Source: Pseudobdellovibrionaceae bacterium (lineage in GTDB: Bacteria; Bdellovibrionota; Bdellovibrionia; Bdellovibrionales; JAGQZY01). From it: 35,630 nucleotides of DNA. The notes under the pieces were generated by a model. The model was given only the letters and a program-made list of their open reading frames with translations, had not been told where the DNA came from and ran no database searches. Shown piece after piece: positions 16,641 to 25,588 of the stretch. The stretch spans positions 1-35,630 of the forward strand of contig JACKAL010000011.1 in NCBI GenBank assembly GCA_020635085.1, read 5' to 3'. Every line of letters begins with the position of its first letter. Positions within the stretch are counted from its first letter, which is position 1. A program made the translations under genes and the position numbers.

Positions 16641-19397
16641 ATGGTGTCCCAGGAAGCCCAAAACTACAAAGATTCCATTAATTTACCGCAAACCGATTTT
16701 CCCATGAAGGCCGATCTGCCAACCCGCGAACCACAATTTATCGACCTTTGGAAAAAATCGTACACCTACGAACACATGGTCAAAAGCGCTAAGCAAGGCA
16801 GCTTTGTTATGCCCGATGGCCCCCCATACGCTAACGGTGGCATTCACATGGGGCACACGCTCAACAAATGTCTCAAAGATTTTACAATTAAATACCAAAA
16901 CCTAAAAGGACAAGCGGCCCCTTTTATTCCGGGATGGGATTGCCATGGACTTCCCATCGAACACAAAGTTCTTAAAGACTTAGGCGACAAAAAAGATGTG
17001 GGCCCCAAACAAATTCGCGAACTGTGCCGCAAAGAAGCCCTCACGTGGGTTCATCATCAACGAGAACAATTTGAACGTTTAGGAATTTTAGCCGACTGGG
17101 AAAACCCGTACCTCACCCTTCACGCTAGTTACGAAGCGGAAGAGGTGCGCGAGCTGGCGCGTATTTTAAAAAACGGCATTCTCTATCGTGGACAAAAACC
17201 CGTGTACTGGTGCTATGCTTTACAAACCGCACTCGCCGAGGCGGAGATTGAATACCGCCCCCACAAAAGCCCTTCGATTTATGTGAAATTCCAAATCGAT
17301 CTGCCAGAAAAATTTGGTAAATTTTCGACACCCACATACTTTGTGATCTGGACCACCACGCCATGGACATTGCCCAGTAACTTAGCCGTGGCGCTTAATA
17401 AAGATTTTGATTACGGTATTTATAAATCGGGAAATGATCATCTCATTATCGCCAAGCCCCTTAAAGAAATGGTCGAAAAAGACACGGGCCTCCAACTAGA
17501 AGATACCGGTAAATCTTTTAAAGGTAGTGAGTTTGAAAATCTAAAAGCCAAGCATCCTTTTTACGATAGAGACTCTTTGGTTATTTTAGGGGATCACGTC
17601 TCTCTAGAAGCTGGTACGGGTGTGGTACATACAGCTCCCGGCCACGGGCAAGACGATTACATCGTTGGGCTGCAATATGGCCTAAAAGTATTAAGTCCGG
17701 TGAATGAGCGTGCCGAATACACCAATGAAGTTCCTGAGTATGAAGGACTCCATGTGTTTAAAGCCAATCCTCTAATTGTCGAGCGCCTAAAAGAATCAGG
17801 ACAGCTGTTGGGCGTAAAAACCATCGAGCACAGTTATCCGCACTGTTGGCGCAGTAAAACGCCACTAATCTTCCGTGCTACGGCTCAATGGTTTATTCGT
17901 ATGGATGAGCCAAAATTTAATGTACGCGAAAAAGCGCTATCTGCTATCCAACGCGATATTTCCTTTGTTCCCGATTGGGGCATTAAGCGTTTAACCGCCA
18001 TGATCGAAGCCCGCCCTGACTGGTGCATTAGTCGACAACGTAACTGGGGTGTACCGATTCCGGTTCTGTACTGTGAATCCTGTGGCCAATCCCATATGAC
18101 CCAAGACTTTCTCAATCACGTCGCGGAGAAAATGGAAACAGAAGGTGGTATCGAATATTACTTCGAAGCCTCTGTCGAAGCTCTTCTTGATCACAAACCT
18201 CTAAAATGTTCCTCTTGCGGCAGCGATCAATGGAAAAAAGGTTCCGACATTTTAGATGTGTGGTTTGATAGTGGTGTTTGCCATGCGGCTGTTCAGAAAA
18301 AACGCGACGGCTTGGGTTTCCCGGCGGATCTTTATTTAGAGGGCTCTGATCAACACCGCGGTTGGTTTCAAACGAGTTTGATTTCTTCAATCGCCTCCAA
18401 TGGTCAACCACCGTTTAAAAAACTTCTCACCCACAACTTCGTCAACGATGAACACGGCCGCAAAATGAGCAAAAGCGTTGGTAACTACGTCGACCCGATG
18501 GAGCTTATTAAAAAAAGTGGTGCCGAGCTTTTACGTTTGTGGACCGCTTCGCAAGATTACGGCCAAGACATGAACTATAGCGCTGAGGGTTTTAAGCGTA
18601 TCTCAGAAACCTATCGCCGCTTGCGCAATACCTTTCGCTTTCTGCTTGGCAATATCTCGGACTTTAAAGCCGAAGACAAAGTCCCTTACGAAGAACTTCT
18701 GCCTCTCGATAAATGGGCGCTGTCGCGCTTGAATGTGCTCATAGAGGACTGTGGTCAAGCCTATGACAATTTTGAATATTACAAAGTTTATCAGCTGATA
18801 AATAACTTTTTTACCGTCGATCTTTCTGCCCATTACTTGGATATTTTAAAAGATCGTCTCTACACCTGGAAAACAGATGGAAAACCACGACGATCGGCAC
18901 AGACGGTGTTAAGTACCATGACCTTACATTTGGCATCGATTATGGCGCCCATCACCTCGTTTTTAAGCGAAGAGGCCTACCAATATTATCCGCAAAAAGA
19001 AAAGACGAGTATTTTTGAATGTGGTTTTCCTACGGTGCAAAATCAATGGAACAATCCTAAAATCAAAGATGATTTTGCGGTCTTGTTTCAGGTGCGTGAA
19101 GCAGTCTCGAAAAGATTAGAGGTCTTGCGCCAGGAAAAAACCATTGGCTCAAGCCTTGAAACATTTTTAACCCTGCATGCCCAAGGTCAAGAGTTCAATG
19201 TGCTCACGGATTATAAAGAGCATCTCAGCGAGTTTTTTATTGTTTCCCAAGTACAAATTGTTGAAGGTGAAAAGCAAATCATTGCCGAAAAAGCATCTGG
19301 TGACAAATGCCCAAGATGTTGGAATTATAATTTAGATATCGGCAAAAATACCGAGCACCCTTTACTGTGCCCGAAATGCGTAGGAGCTCTAACATGA
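16641..19397 (+). CDS. ileS: Isoleucyl-tRNA synthetase
   Basis: 918 residues from ATG at 16641 (917 if GTG 16644 is used), close to the usual 930 or so. The N-terminus (INLPQTDFPMKADLPTREP) matches bacterial IleRS. The HIGH motif appears as HMGH (69-72), the CP1 editing domain has TTTPWTLPSNLAV, and KMSKS is intact at 608-612 (GRKMSKSVGN). The end carries a zinc knuckle, CPRCWNYN...LCPKC, that bacterial IleRS needs for tRNA binding. It charges tRNA-Ile in the cytoplasm and edits valine. It is bacterial type (not the eukaryote-like mupirocin-resistant form, judging by the zinc knuckle). The stop overlaps the lspA start (ATGA). Confidence 0.97.
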   Translation: MVSQEAQNYKDSINLPQTDFPMKADLPTREPQFIDLWKKSYTYEHMVKSAKQGSFVMPDGPPYANGGIHMGHTLNKCLKDFTIKYQNLKGQAAPFIPGWDCHGLPIEHKVLKDLGDKKDVGPKQIRELCRKEALTWVHHQREQFERLGILADWENPYLTLHASYEAEEVRELARILKNGILYRGQKPVYWCYALQTALAEAEIEYRPHKSPSIYVKFQIDLPEKFGKFSTPTYFVIWTTTPWTLPSNLAVALNKDFDYGIYKSGNDHLIIAKPLKEMVEKDTGLQLEDTGKSFKGSEFENLKAKHPFYDRDSLVILGDHVSLEAGTGVVHTAPGHGQDDYIVGLQYGLKVLSPVNERAEYTNEVPEYEGLHVFKANPLIVERLKESGQLLGVKTIEHSYPHCWRSKTPLIFRATAQWFIRMDEPKFNVREKALSAIQRDISFVPDWGIKRLTAMIEARPDWCISRQRNWGVPIPVLYCESCGQSHMTQDFLNHVAEKMETEGGIEYYFEASVEALLDHKPLKCSSCGSDQWKKGSDILDVWFDSGVCHAAVQKKRDGLGFPADLYLEGSDQHRGWFQTSLISSIASNGQPPFKKLLTHNFVNDEHGRKMSKSVGNYVDPMELIKKSGAELLRLWTASQDYGQDMNYSAEGFKRISETYRRLRNTFRFLLGNISDFKAEDKVPYEELLPLDKWALSRLNVLIEDCGQAYDNFEYYKVYQLINNFFTVDLSAHYLDILKDRLYTWKTDGKPRRSAQTVLSTMTLHLASIMAPITSFLSEEAYQYYPQKEKTSIFECGFPTVQNQWNNPKIKDDFAVLFQVREAVSKRLEVLRQEKTIGSSLETFLTLHAQGQEFNVLTDYKEHLSEFFIVSQVQIVEGEKQIIAEKASGDKCPRCWNYNLDIGKNTEHPLLCPKCVGALT

Positions 19398-19888
19398 AAA
19401 AATATTTGATCCTAATTGCCATGAGTGGATTTATTATTTGCCTCGATCAGGCGACAAAGATGTATATTCATTCTCAATTTAACCACGGTGACACTGTATC
19501 TGTGATCCATAATTTTTTTAACATCACCTATGTACGCAACACAGGCGCGGCATTTGGATTTTTGCGCGATGCCAACGAAACCCTTCGCAATTTATTTTTC
19601 TTATCGGTTCCACCACTTGCGGCTATCGTGATCTTCTTTATGTTACGAGCCACACCCAAAGAGGATGTATGGGCCGTTTTTTCCTTGTCTGCCATTTTTG
19701 CCGGTGCCATCGGTAATTATATCGATCGTTTGCATTACGGTTTTGTCGTCGACTTCTTAGATTTTCATTATTATGGCCAAGTCTCTTGGCCCGCATTTAA
19801 TGTGGCCGATATTTCCATTGTGACCGGTATTGGTTTGATGGTTCTGTTAGAGATGCGGAAGAAAAAACCCGTCCCAGCGAATGTTTGA
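19394..19888 (+). CDS. lspA: Lipoprotein signal peptidase (signal peptidase II)
   Basis: 164 residues from ATG at 19394, with GTAGGAG seven bases upstream, overlapping the ileS TGA by four bases. Family motifs are in order: DQATK (18-22), NTGAAFG (49-55), GAIGNYIDR (104-112) with catalytic Asp111, VVDFLDF (118-124), and FNVAD (135-139) with catalytic Asp139. Four membrane segments are visible. It cleaves the signal peptide before the lipid-modified Cys of prolipoproteins in the inner membrane. The ileS-lspA order is common in proteobacteria. It acts after Lgt, encoded next. Confidence 0.97.
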   Translation: MKKYLILIAMSGFIICLDQATKMYIHSQFNHGDTVSVIHNFFNITYVRNTGAAFGFLRDANETLRNLFFLSVPPLAAIVIFFMLRATPKEDVWAVFSLSAIFAGAIGNYIDRLHYGFVVDFLDFHYYGQVSWPAFNVADISIVTGIGLMVLLEMRKKKPVPANV

Positions 19889-20699
19889 TTTTGTTGGGGG
19901 TGCTTTGGAAAATACGATTGTTCTCGGTCCTTTACCCACTCTAGATTTCGGCGGGGGATTTGTCCTCCCCACCTATCCTGTTTACATGAGCCTGCTCCTC
20001 ATGGGACTCGTTTACTATGTTTATAAGCGAGCATTAAAGCGAGATCATTCGGGGGTAACAGCGCTCGACTTGTTCCTTATTTGTGTCGGTGGTGGGGCAG
20101 TTGGTGCACGCCTCTTACATGTGATTTATGAAGAACCTGGTTATTATTGGCAACATCCCTTAAAGATTTTTTACTTTTGGCAGGGCGGCTTTGTTTTTTA
20201 TGGCGGTCTTCTTTGTGGTTTGTTGGCGGGTTGGATCGCCCTTAAAATTAAAGGGCAATCTTTTACCCATTGGTTAGATTTTTTTACTCCTGTAGTTTCG
20301 GTGGGCTATGCCTTTGGGCGTTTGGCGTGTTTTCTCGCTGGTTGTTGTTTTGGAACGATTTGTGATCTTCCATGGGCCATATCAGTAAAGCAGATGGATT
20401 TAACCACGGGGCGTATTCTTGAAGTACATCGGCACCCGACGCAATTGTATGCGAGTGCTCTAGAATTTGTTCTTTTCCTTGTCGTTCTTCATCTAGAGAG
20501 AAAAAATATTTTGGTAAAACGCCCAGGACATCTTTTTTTATTCTGGTTAATTTTTCATTCTCTCACACGTGCTGGTCTGGAATTTTTTCGCAATGACGAT
20601 CGCGGAGCCACTTTCGGCTTTATGAGTATCTCTATGATATTGAGCTTCGTTATGGCTGCGTTCGCATTAACTTTGTTTTTACGGCAGCGCCGCTCTTAA
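19881..20699 (+). CDS. lgt: Prolipoprotein diacylglyceryl transferase
   Basis: 272 residues. The start overlaps lspA by eight bases without a clear Shine-Dalgarno, so translation is probably coupled. The Lgt signature is GRLACFLAGCCFG (146-158, with the essential-type Arg147), preceded by GGFVFYGGLLCG (102-113) and followed by HPTQLYAS (185-192) and FFRNDDRG (235-242). Seven hydrophobic segments are visible. It transfers diacylglyceryl from phosphatidylglycerol to the lipobox Cys, the first step of lipoprotein maturation, which LspA completes. The Cys-rich signature variant (CFLAGCC rather than NFINGE) is common outside the gamma-proteobacteria. Confidence 0.96.
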   Translation: MFDFVGGALENTIVLGPLPTLDFGGGFVLPTYPVYMSLLLMGLVYYVYKRALKRDHSGVTALDLFLICVGGGAVGARLLHVIYEEPGYYWQHPLKIFYFWQGGFVFYGGLLCGLLAGWIALKIKGQSFTHWLDFFTPVVSVGYAFGRLACFLAGCCFGTICDLPWAISVKQMDLTTGRILEVHRHPTQLYASALEFVLFLVVLHLERKNILVKRPGHLFLFWLIFHSLTRAGLEFFRNDDRGATFGFMSISMILSFVMAAFALTLFLRQRRS

Positions 20700-20875
20700 A
20701 ATTGTGATTCTGGTTAGAAAAAGACTTATATGCTTCGTTACAAGTAGCGTTTATCAAAAACTAATAATCATTAGTGATATTCATTGGTTAGATCATTAAA
20801 AAAACAGCTATGACCGATTAAAAAGAATAACAACTCCCTCGATTTGTTTTTACTGTCTATTTTTCACAACAGGCG

Positions 20876-20940
20876 TATAAGGAAAGTGTCGAAATGATTC
20901 GACACAAAACAAATGCTCCAAAGATAGGAGCCAAAGGGGG
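20876..20940 (+). promoter_or_regulatory. Leader of the secreted cluster: possible -10, two hairpins, strong RBS
   Basis: TATAAG at 20876-20881 could be a -10 element; its -35 is poor. The predicted transcript would begin almost exactly at a perfect 8-bp hairpin, GTGTCGAA/TTCGACAC (20886-20905, loop ATGA). A second hairpin GCTCC/GGAGC (20915-20931) sits directly before AAAGGGGG (20933-20940), five bases from the ATG at 20946. A 5'-end stem-loop of this kind often protects mRNA from decay; control of translation is also possible. Confidence 0.5.
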
Positions 20941-20945
20941 TTCAA

Positions 20946-21341
20946 ATGAAATCAATTTTTCAACTATTAACTATCGCTTTTGCCGCAATGGCTTTCTCGA
21001 ATGCACAAGCTGATTCAGTGATTCCATCAAAAACGGTTGCTGTAAGCATTAATGATGCCTACATTCCAAGTGGATTCGACTCATCTTCTGATGCTTATGT
21101 TGTTGTAACTGGTTTGTTTCCAAACAGTTGTTATAGCCTTAGCCAACCACAAGTAAATCATGTGGATGCATCGACAGTAGAAGTAAAAACGATGGCCGAT
21201 GTGAAACAATCTGTTTGTCTTCGTGTGCTTGTGCCATTCACTAAAGAAGTTTCTTTAGGCAAATTAGATACGGGTAAACACACTGTACGTTTTGTTTCTG
21301 AAGATGGCACATCTTTCGAAAAAACTCTTAACGTTGAGTAG
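20946..21341 (+). CDS. Small secreted protein, paralogue of the next gene
   Basis: 131 residues with a very strong Shine-Dalgarno (AAAGGGGG). The signal peptide covers residues 1-22 (FAAMAFSNAQA). The mature protein is predicted beta-rich with two cysteines, in FPNSCYSL and SVCLRVLVPF, which probably form a disulfide. It shares with the neighbouring protein the frame SxNDAY, VTGLFPNSCYS, VCL..LVPFT.E..LG.L..G.H.V.FV..DGT.FEKT. I recognise no named family. It is probably periplasmic, surface-exposed or released. It is the first gene of a run with a metallopeptidase, so a role as inhibitor, cofactor or substrate is possible but unproven. Confidence 0.8.
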   Translation: MKSIFQLLTIAFAAMAFSNAQADSVIPSKTVAVSINDAYIPSGFDSSSDAYVVVTGLFPNSCYSLSQPQVNHVDASTVEVKTMADVKQSVCLRVLVPFTKEVSLGKLDTGKHTVRFVSEDGTSFEKTLNVE

Positions 21342-21353
21342 TAGGAGATAGTC

Positions 21354-21761
21354 ATGAGTAAATTATTATTTATTTTTGCTAGTTTATTTGTATGGTCGGG
21401 AGTGAGTTCTGCGGATTCAATCCATGACTTTAAAAACATCGTGCAGGAGAAGTTTGTAGAAGTGAGCTTGAATGATGCTTATTTCTTAGGAACACCTGAG
21501 ACAGAAAAGCCAGTTAACTTTATCGTTACTGGATTATTTCCAAACAGCTGTTATTCGTTCGACAATATCGACGTACAACATGCAACGGAATTTATCCATA
21601 AAGTAAAGTTGATCGCACGGGTTAAATCTGGTGTTTGCTTGATGTATCTTGTTCCATTCACACATGAAAGCACTTTGGGTGTACTCAGCAAGGGTGATCA
21701 TAAAGTATTCTTCGTTGCTGGCGATGGAACTCAGTTTGAGAAAACTGTAACTATCAAATAA
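21354..21761 (+). CDS. Small secreted protein, paralogue of the previous gene
   Basis: 135 residues. A Shine-Dalgarno AGGAGA lies upstream, and the gap to the previous gene is only 12 bases. The signal peptide ends near WSGVSSA (residue 20). Both cysteines and the VTGLFPNSCYSF and VPFTHESTLG segments of the previous protein are kept, while the first 25 mature residues differ. Even at DNA level the block around the first Cys is close to identical, which points to tandem duplication. Function unknown. The pair may have divided roles or may form a heterodimer. Confidence 0.8.
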   Translation: MSKLLFIFASLFVWSGVSSADSIHDFKNIVQEKFVEVSLNDAYFLGTPETEKPVNFIVTGLFPNSCYSFDNIDVQHATEFIHKVKLIARVKSGVCLMYLVPFTHESTLGVLSKGDHKVFFVAGDGTQFEKTVTIK

Positions 21762-21772
21762 AGGAGACTGCC

Positions 21773-23149
21773 ATGAGAGGGGCGTGGGGAAAAGCACTGG
21801 TCATTGGTATCAATATCGGTTTACTCTCTTGCCACAAAAGCCCCTCCATGAACTCCAATATTTGGTATCCAGCTCTAAAAAGTGAAGCGCCAACAGCAGA
21901 TGTGAAGCGCTTCTTTAATCCGCCCCAGAGTATAAAAAAAATTGGGGCGGAAGTTGTCGAAAACCACAAACAGTTCTTGTGTGGTGCTGAAATCTGGCAT
22001 TCTTCTGCAAAAATAGTTTATGATGAAATTCACCACAAACCACAATTTATTGGCTTAAAATATCTTGCCAATCCACCTCAATCTTTTTGCCCAACGATTG
22101 AGAAATACCAAAAACAACTCCCTGCTTTGGGAAACAGAATTAAAATAAAATACCCCGTCCTCGCAAAAGTACCGATCAACAACCTTAAGGTTGTTTACGT
22201 TCACGATGAGGGAACCCCAAAGGTTCTATTTACTTTTGACTGGCTTGACTCTACAAATGAACTCGCTCGCCGTTGGTTTCTGAATGGGCGATTGCAAATT
22301 GTACGCGAGGAAAAAATAAGTAGTGATTTTCACTCAGCTCGCGCAACAGCGTATTCTCTTGGTGGTGGCCGACTTAATAGTTTATCCACCGTAGCTTTAC
22401 GAGACCTTCACGATTCAGGCCCCTTAGCTACTGATGCAGTCACTATCACAACACAGTCCGACCAACAGCTTACATCGAACTCAGATATTTTTGAGTATCC
22501 CTCTCAGGATGTTCGCTTTGATCAGGTACAGGTACTCTATTACGCACAAGTGGCAATGAGCCAGTTTCAGCAAAGATATAATTATACACTTTCCAATCCT
22601 CTACAAGTTGTCACCCACATTGGTTTTCCCGAAAAAAAGAATGCGATGTTTTACTTCCGCCATACTGTTAACTTAGGCCAAGGGGACGGCATTAAATACA
22701 AAAATATTTTGTGGGATCCAACGATCGTAACCCACGAGATCATGCATGCTTATGTCGACGATGTGGCTGCTTTAGAGCCCGGTTCTGTCAATGAAGCTTT
22801 TGCCGATTATTTTGCCTGTGGTCTGTTACATACATCAAAACTTGGTGAAGTTAGTTATATTCCTAATGACTTTGTTCGCAATCTCGATAGCAATATGCCC
22901 TGGACATCGCAAAATGGCGGCACATATAATGATTCACTCGTATTGAGTACTCTTTTGTGGGAGCTTCGTAAAACTGTCGGTGATAAAGCTACCGATGAGT
23001 TCGCTTTACGACTGCTCTCTCGTCTGCCTCCACAAGCTACACTCAATGATGTACGTGAAGTTTTTGTATCTTTTTCACGTGAGCTTCCTCAGTTTGACGA
23101 AGCATTCACAACTGTCTTAAAAAAGAGAGGTTGGTATGAAAAAGAATAA
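21773..23149 (+). CDS. Lipoprotein zinc metallopeptidase, M4/fungalysin-like
   Basis: 458 residues, with AGGAG six bases before the ATG. The N-terminus ends in GLLSC, a lipobox with Cys20, so it should be membrane-anchored. An N-terminal pro-like region (about 25-230) contains two more cysteines and a VFTFDWLDS-type beta segment. The catalytic part has HEIMH (321-325), and 16 residues after the second His comes NEAFADYFA (340-348), giving Glu341 as third ligand and Asp345. This spacing is typical of thermolysin/fungalysin (gluzincin) peptidases. It probably degrades proteins at the cell surface or in the periplasm. It lies 11 bases after the second small protein and overlaps the next gene by 14 bases. 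Substrate unknown. Confidence 0.88.
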   Translation: MRGAWGKALVIGINIGLLSCHKSPSMNSNIWYPALKSEAPTADVKRFFNPPQSIKKIGAEVVENHKQFLCGAEIWHSSAKIVYDEIHHKPQFIGLKYLANPPQSFCPTIEKYQKQLPALGNRIKIKYPVLAKVPINNLKVVYVHDEGTPKVLFTFDWLDSTNELARRWFLNGRLQIVREEKISSDFHSARATAYSLGGGRLNSLSTVALRDLHDSGPLATDAVTITTQSDQQLTSNSDIFEYPSQDVRFDQVQVLYYAQVAMSQFQQRYNYTLSNPLQVVTHIGFPEKKNAMFYFRHTVNLGQGDGIKYKNILWDPTIVTHEIMHAYVDDVAALEPGSVNEAFADYFACGLLHTSKLGEVSYIPNDFVRNLDSNMPWTSQNGGTYNDSLVLSTLLWELRKTVGDKATDEFALRLLSRLPPQATLNDVREVFVSFSRELPQFDEAFTTVLKKRGWYEKE

Positions 23150-23621
23150 CTTATTCCTCTTTTTTTTTAGCTTCCTGTTTGTAGTATCAGCATTTGCTGG
23201 TGCTCCCCAGCCTACAGATCAGCACGATGCTGACGATATTATTGGTGATTGGCAAGCTGTTGGTTACTATTACAAAGACGATTATATTAAACCGGAAGAT
23301 CCTAAGGTCATTCTTACTTTTTCCTTTCATGATGATACAACCAACCAACTGTTCTGGAAATACAAAGACGAAAGCGCTTTTTGTGAACGTCATGGTCAAT
23401 GGGTTGTTCAAGATGGTATTCTTCATGATATTGTCACCTGGGTAAATCCAGAAAACGGTCCATCTTGTAGCTCTGATCCTGATATGCAATTGGGACAGTC
23501 CACATTTACTCGCTTTTGGCGTGAGGGAGATAACCTCTATCTCCAAATTCCACTGGGAGAAGACTTCTTGGTATATGTATGGCAACCTCTTGTGACTGTG
23601 ACTACCCCAGATCCTCAATAA
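23136..23621 (+). CDS. Small secreted beta-rich protein
   Basis: 161 residues. The start lies inside the end of the peptidase gene (14-base overlap) with GAGAGG five bases upstream. The signal peptide is 1-21 (FVVSAFA). The mature protein is acidic and beta-rich, with IIGDWQAVGYYYK, VILTFSFHDDTTNQLFWKYK and FTRFWREGDNLYLQIPL. The GDW opening and the strand pattern resemble lipocalin-like or DUF-type single-barrel proteins, but I do not recognise a named family. Two cysteines (in AFCERHG and GPSCSSD) may pair. The overlap with the peptidase gene implies co-translation; a peptidase inhibitor or chaperone role is a guess. Confidence 0.78.
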   Translation: MKKNNLFLFFFSFLFVVSAFAGAPQPTDQHDADDIIGDWQAVGYYYKDDYIKPEDPKVILTFSFHDDTTNQLFWKYKDESAFCERHGQWVVQDGILHDIVTWVNPENGPSCSSDPDMQLGQSTFTRFWREGDNLYLQIPLGEDFLVYVWQPLVTVTTPDPQ

Positions 23622-23674
23622 GCTTCTATCTTCTAAAATAGTATGTGTTCGTATCCTGAGACAAACTGCCTATT

Positions 23675-23702
23675 GAAAAGGTACCCTTTTCTTTCGTGTC
23701 TA
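23675..23702 (+). terminator. Possible terminator of the secreted cluster
   Basis: GAAAAGG (23675-23681) and CCTTTTC (23685-23691) form a 7-bp stem around a TAC loop, followed by TTTCGTGTC and then TATTTT. It lies about 55 bases after the last stop of the cluster. The stem is AT-rich, so strength is uncertain. Confidence 0.4.
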
Positions 23703-23838
23703 TTTTCCAATCCCCGCAACTCGCTCTTTGGCTTCTTTCTTTAATTAATGGAAATTTTGTGAAGAAGTCCATCCGAATTAACTCATAGATAAATGATACC
23801 AAATACCAGCTGGCCTAAGAATTGCTGAATATTCAACT

Positions 23839-25305
23839 ATGACATCGATCGGCAATACCCTTAAAAATTGGCGTCGCTATACAGTACTACTGTCAATACT
23901 CTGGTCAATTGGCTATTCAAATTTGTCGCTTGCTCAATCCTCTTGTATGGACTTTTTCGTACAAGAAGTTGCTCCAAACTCCCTTTCTTTAAGTGATCGC
24001 TTAAAGCAACTTCTTGAAAAAGACAAAATTGAAGATGGATTAAGTGCAACCAAATTAGATGCTTCGCGCAAGCGTGTCATCGGCATGTTAGACAAGTCTA
24101 TCTCTGAGATACACTCTGTAGCTGATCTTATTGCTTTATTTAAAGAAATCGATCGTTTGTTTAAAATTGGTTCTTATCTTAGCCAATCTTTAATTGGAGA
24201 AGCTCTTCGGCATGTAGATATTCTTCAACCCATTCGTTCCAACTATACACAGCTATCGTCTACAGATAAAAATAAACTGTTGCGTGCGCTGGCGAGCAGA
24301 GAGAATAAAAAAGATGAGAATGGCACTTCCACTTGGTCGCCTTATCTCTCTGCACTTAAGATTCTTGATAACTCTGCGCAAGCACCAGAAATAGTAAGCC
24401 AACTCCTCGACTCAAAACAAAACTTACTGAATGATTTTGAGTGGTCAGGCTACTACGTAAATCGTTCATTCTTTAAATCCTTACAGGACATTCCTGAAAA
24501 TATTCAATTAACCATACTAGGTGCCCTATCTAAAAGATTGGATACTTTTGATAGATGGTACAATAAACAAAATTTTTCTGATGAAAGCGAACGTGTAAAC
24601 GCAAAAGAAAGTCGTCGCAGCTTGCAGTTTTTGCAACGTATTCTGCTCGAAAAAGAATTTACAGAAATGACAGAACTTATAAAAAATACTCGTGGAAACG
24701 CTGAGCGTATCAAAGCAGCTTTATTTAAAATCGAATCCTATTGCGAAAAAATAAAAATGGATACCCTTGACTACCACTTGGATACGGTCATTGAGATAGC
24801 CAAAATCTTTAAAAGAAAAACTGACTCTTTATTTCAAAGCAAAGACAGTCTAGAAATATTTGGAAGCTTTCCTAACCTCGCTGCCAAAAGAAAAACTTCT
24901 GACATAGACCTTATTTTTAATGGCCGATTCGAAGCCCTTTATTATCACCAAATTAAAGGCGGAGAATACGGCGAAGGAAAACTAAGCCAACCAGCAGATC
25001 TAACAACTTCTGATGGGCGCGAACTGCTAGATACTTTGCTAGCAATAGATAAAGAAGCGCGCCATGTCTTCTCCTCAAGCGTGACTCCAGGAGATTTGTT
25101 ATCCGTTTCGGCACTTCCACGATCCCATTCTAGAAGAGGGGAAGTCATCGAAACAACTTATAGTGAGCTCTTAAAATTCTTTACTCAGATCAGTCCGGTA
25201 ACTGTACTGATTAATAAAGATAAAATCGTTCTACGTATTTACGACAGTATAAACGTCGCTCCACACGCCAAACCAAATATCTATCAAATTGAAATCAATA
25301 TCTAA
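23839..25305 (+). CDS. Exported protein with a nucleotidyltransferase-like motif
   Basis: 488 residues. A Tat-free signal peptide with a long n-region precedes VLLSILWSIGYSNLSLAQ (residues 16-33). The bulk (40-330) is alpha-helical and charged, with no family I recognise. Near residues 341-358 it reads FGS, then eleven residues, then DIDL. This fits the hG[GS]x(9-13)Dh[DE]h pattern of the polymerase-beta-type nucleotidyltransferase fold, with Asp355 and Asp357 as candidate metal ligands. A third acidic strand may be RIYDS (466-470). An exported nucleotidyltransferase would be odd because ATP is scarce outside, so the motif may be a chance match or the enzyme may act in a host or prey. The start has no Shine-Dalgarno. 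Confidence 0.68.
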   Translation: MTSIGNTLKNWRRYTVLLSILWSIGYSNLSLAQSSCMDFFVQEVAPNSLSLSDRLKQLLEKDKIEDGLSATKLDASRKRVIGMLDKSISEIHSVADLIALFKEIDRLFKIGSYLSQSLIGEALRHVDILQPIRSNYTQLSSTDKNKLLRALASRENKKDENGTSTWSPYLSALKILDNSAQAPEIVSQLLDSKQNLLNDFEWSGYYVNRSFFKSLQDIPENIQLTILGALSKRLDTFDRWYNKQNFSDESERVNAKESRRSLQFLQRILLEKEFTEMTELIKNTRGNAERIKAALFKIESYCEKIKMDTLDYHLDTVIEIAKIFKRKTDSLFQSKDSLEIFGSFPNLAAKRKTSDIDLIFNGRFEALYYHQIKGGEYGEGKLSQPADLTTSDGRELLDTLLAIDKEARHVFSSSVTPGDLLSVSALPRSHSRRGEVIETTYSELLKFFTQISPVTVLINKDKIVLRIYDSINVAPHAKPNIYQIEINI

Positions 25306-25588
25306 GATTCATGCCCAGCCGCGAGTATGGATCAAATTGATACATTTAGTCGATCTAAGTCCCTGTGTAATTAGAACCGGTCAAAATCGCTGTGTAGTTA
25401 TAGCTCTGTCTAAATATTGGTCAGCTGTTTGACAATAGCGCGGATATAGCAGGGGCTATCACTTTGATATGAGATAAAATCTCGTTCTACTCCCTGTAAA
25501 TCCATTGCTCACACCTCATATCATCTTTTCCAATTGGCACAATTTATGAATTAAAGATGGGTAAAAGAAGTATTCGAGGGGGGAAACA
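25306..25588 (+). promoter_or_regulatory. Upstream region of the lipoprotein gene with an inverted repeat
   Basis: The 283-base gap holds GATATGAG (about 25468-25475) and its complement CTCATATC (about 25517-25524), with a short GAGAT/ATCTC hairpin next to the first arm. This could be an operator or attenuator-like fold. No convincing -35/-10 pair is visible. GAGGGGGGA immediately before the ATG at 25589 is a strong ribosome binding site. Confidence 0.35.

Noticed and set aside
25533..25560. Sigma-54-type promoter at TTGGCAC
   Set aside because: The -12 GC element is missing at the required spacing.
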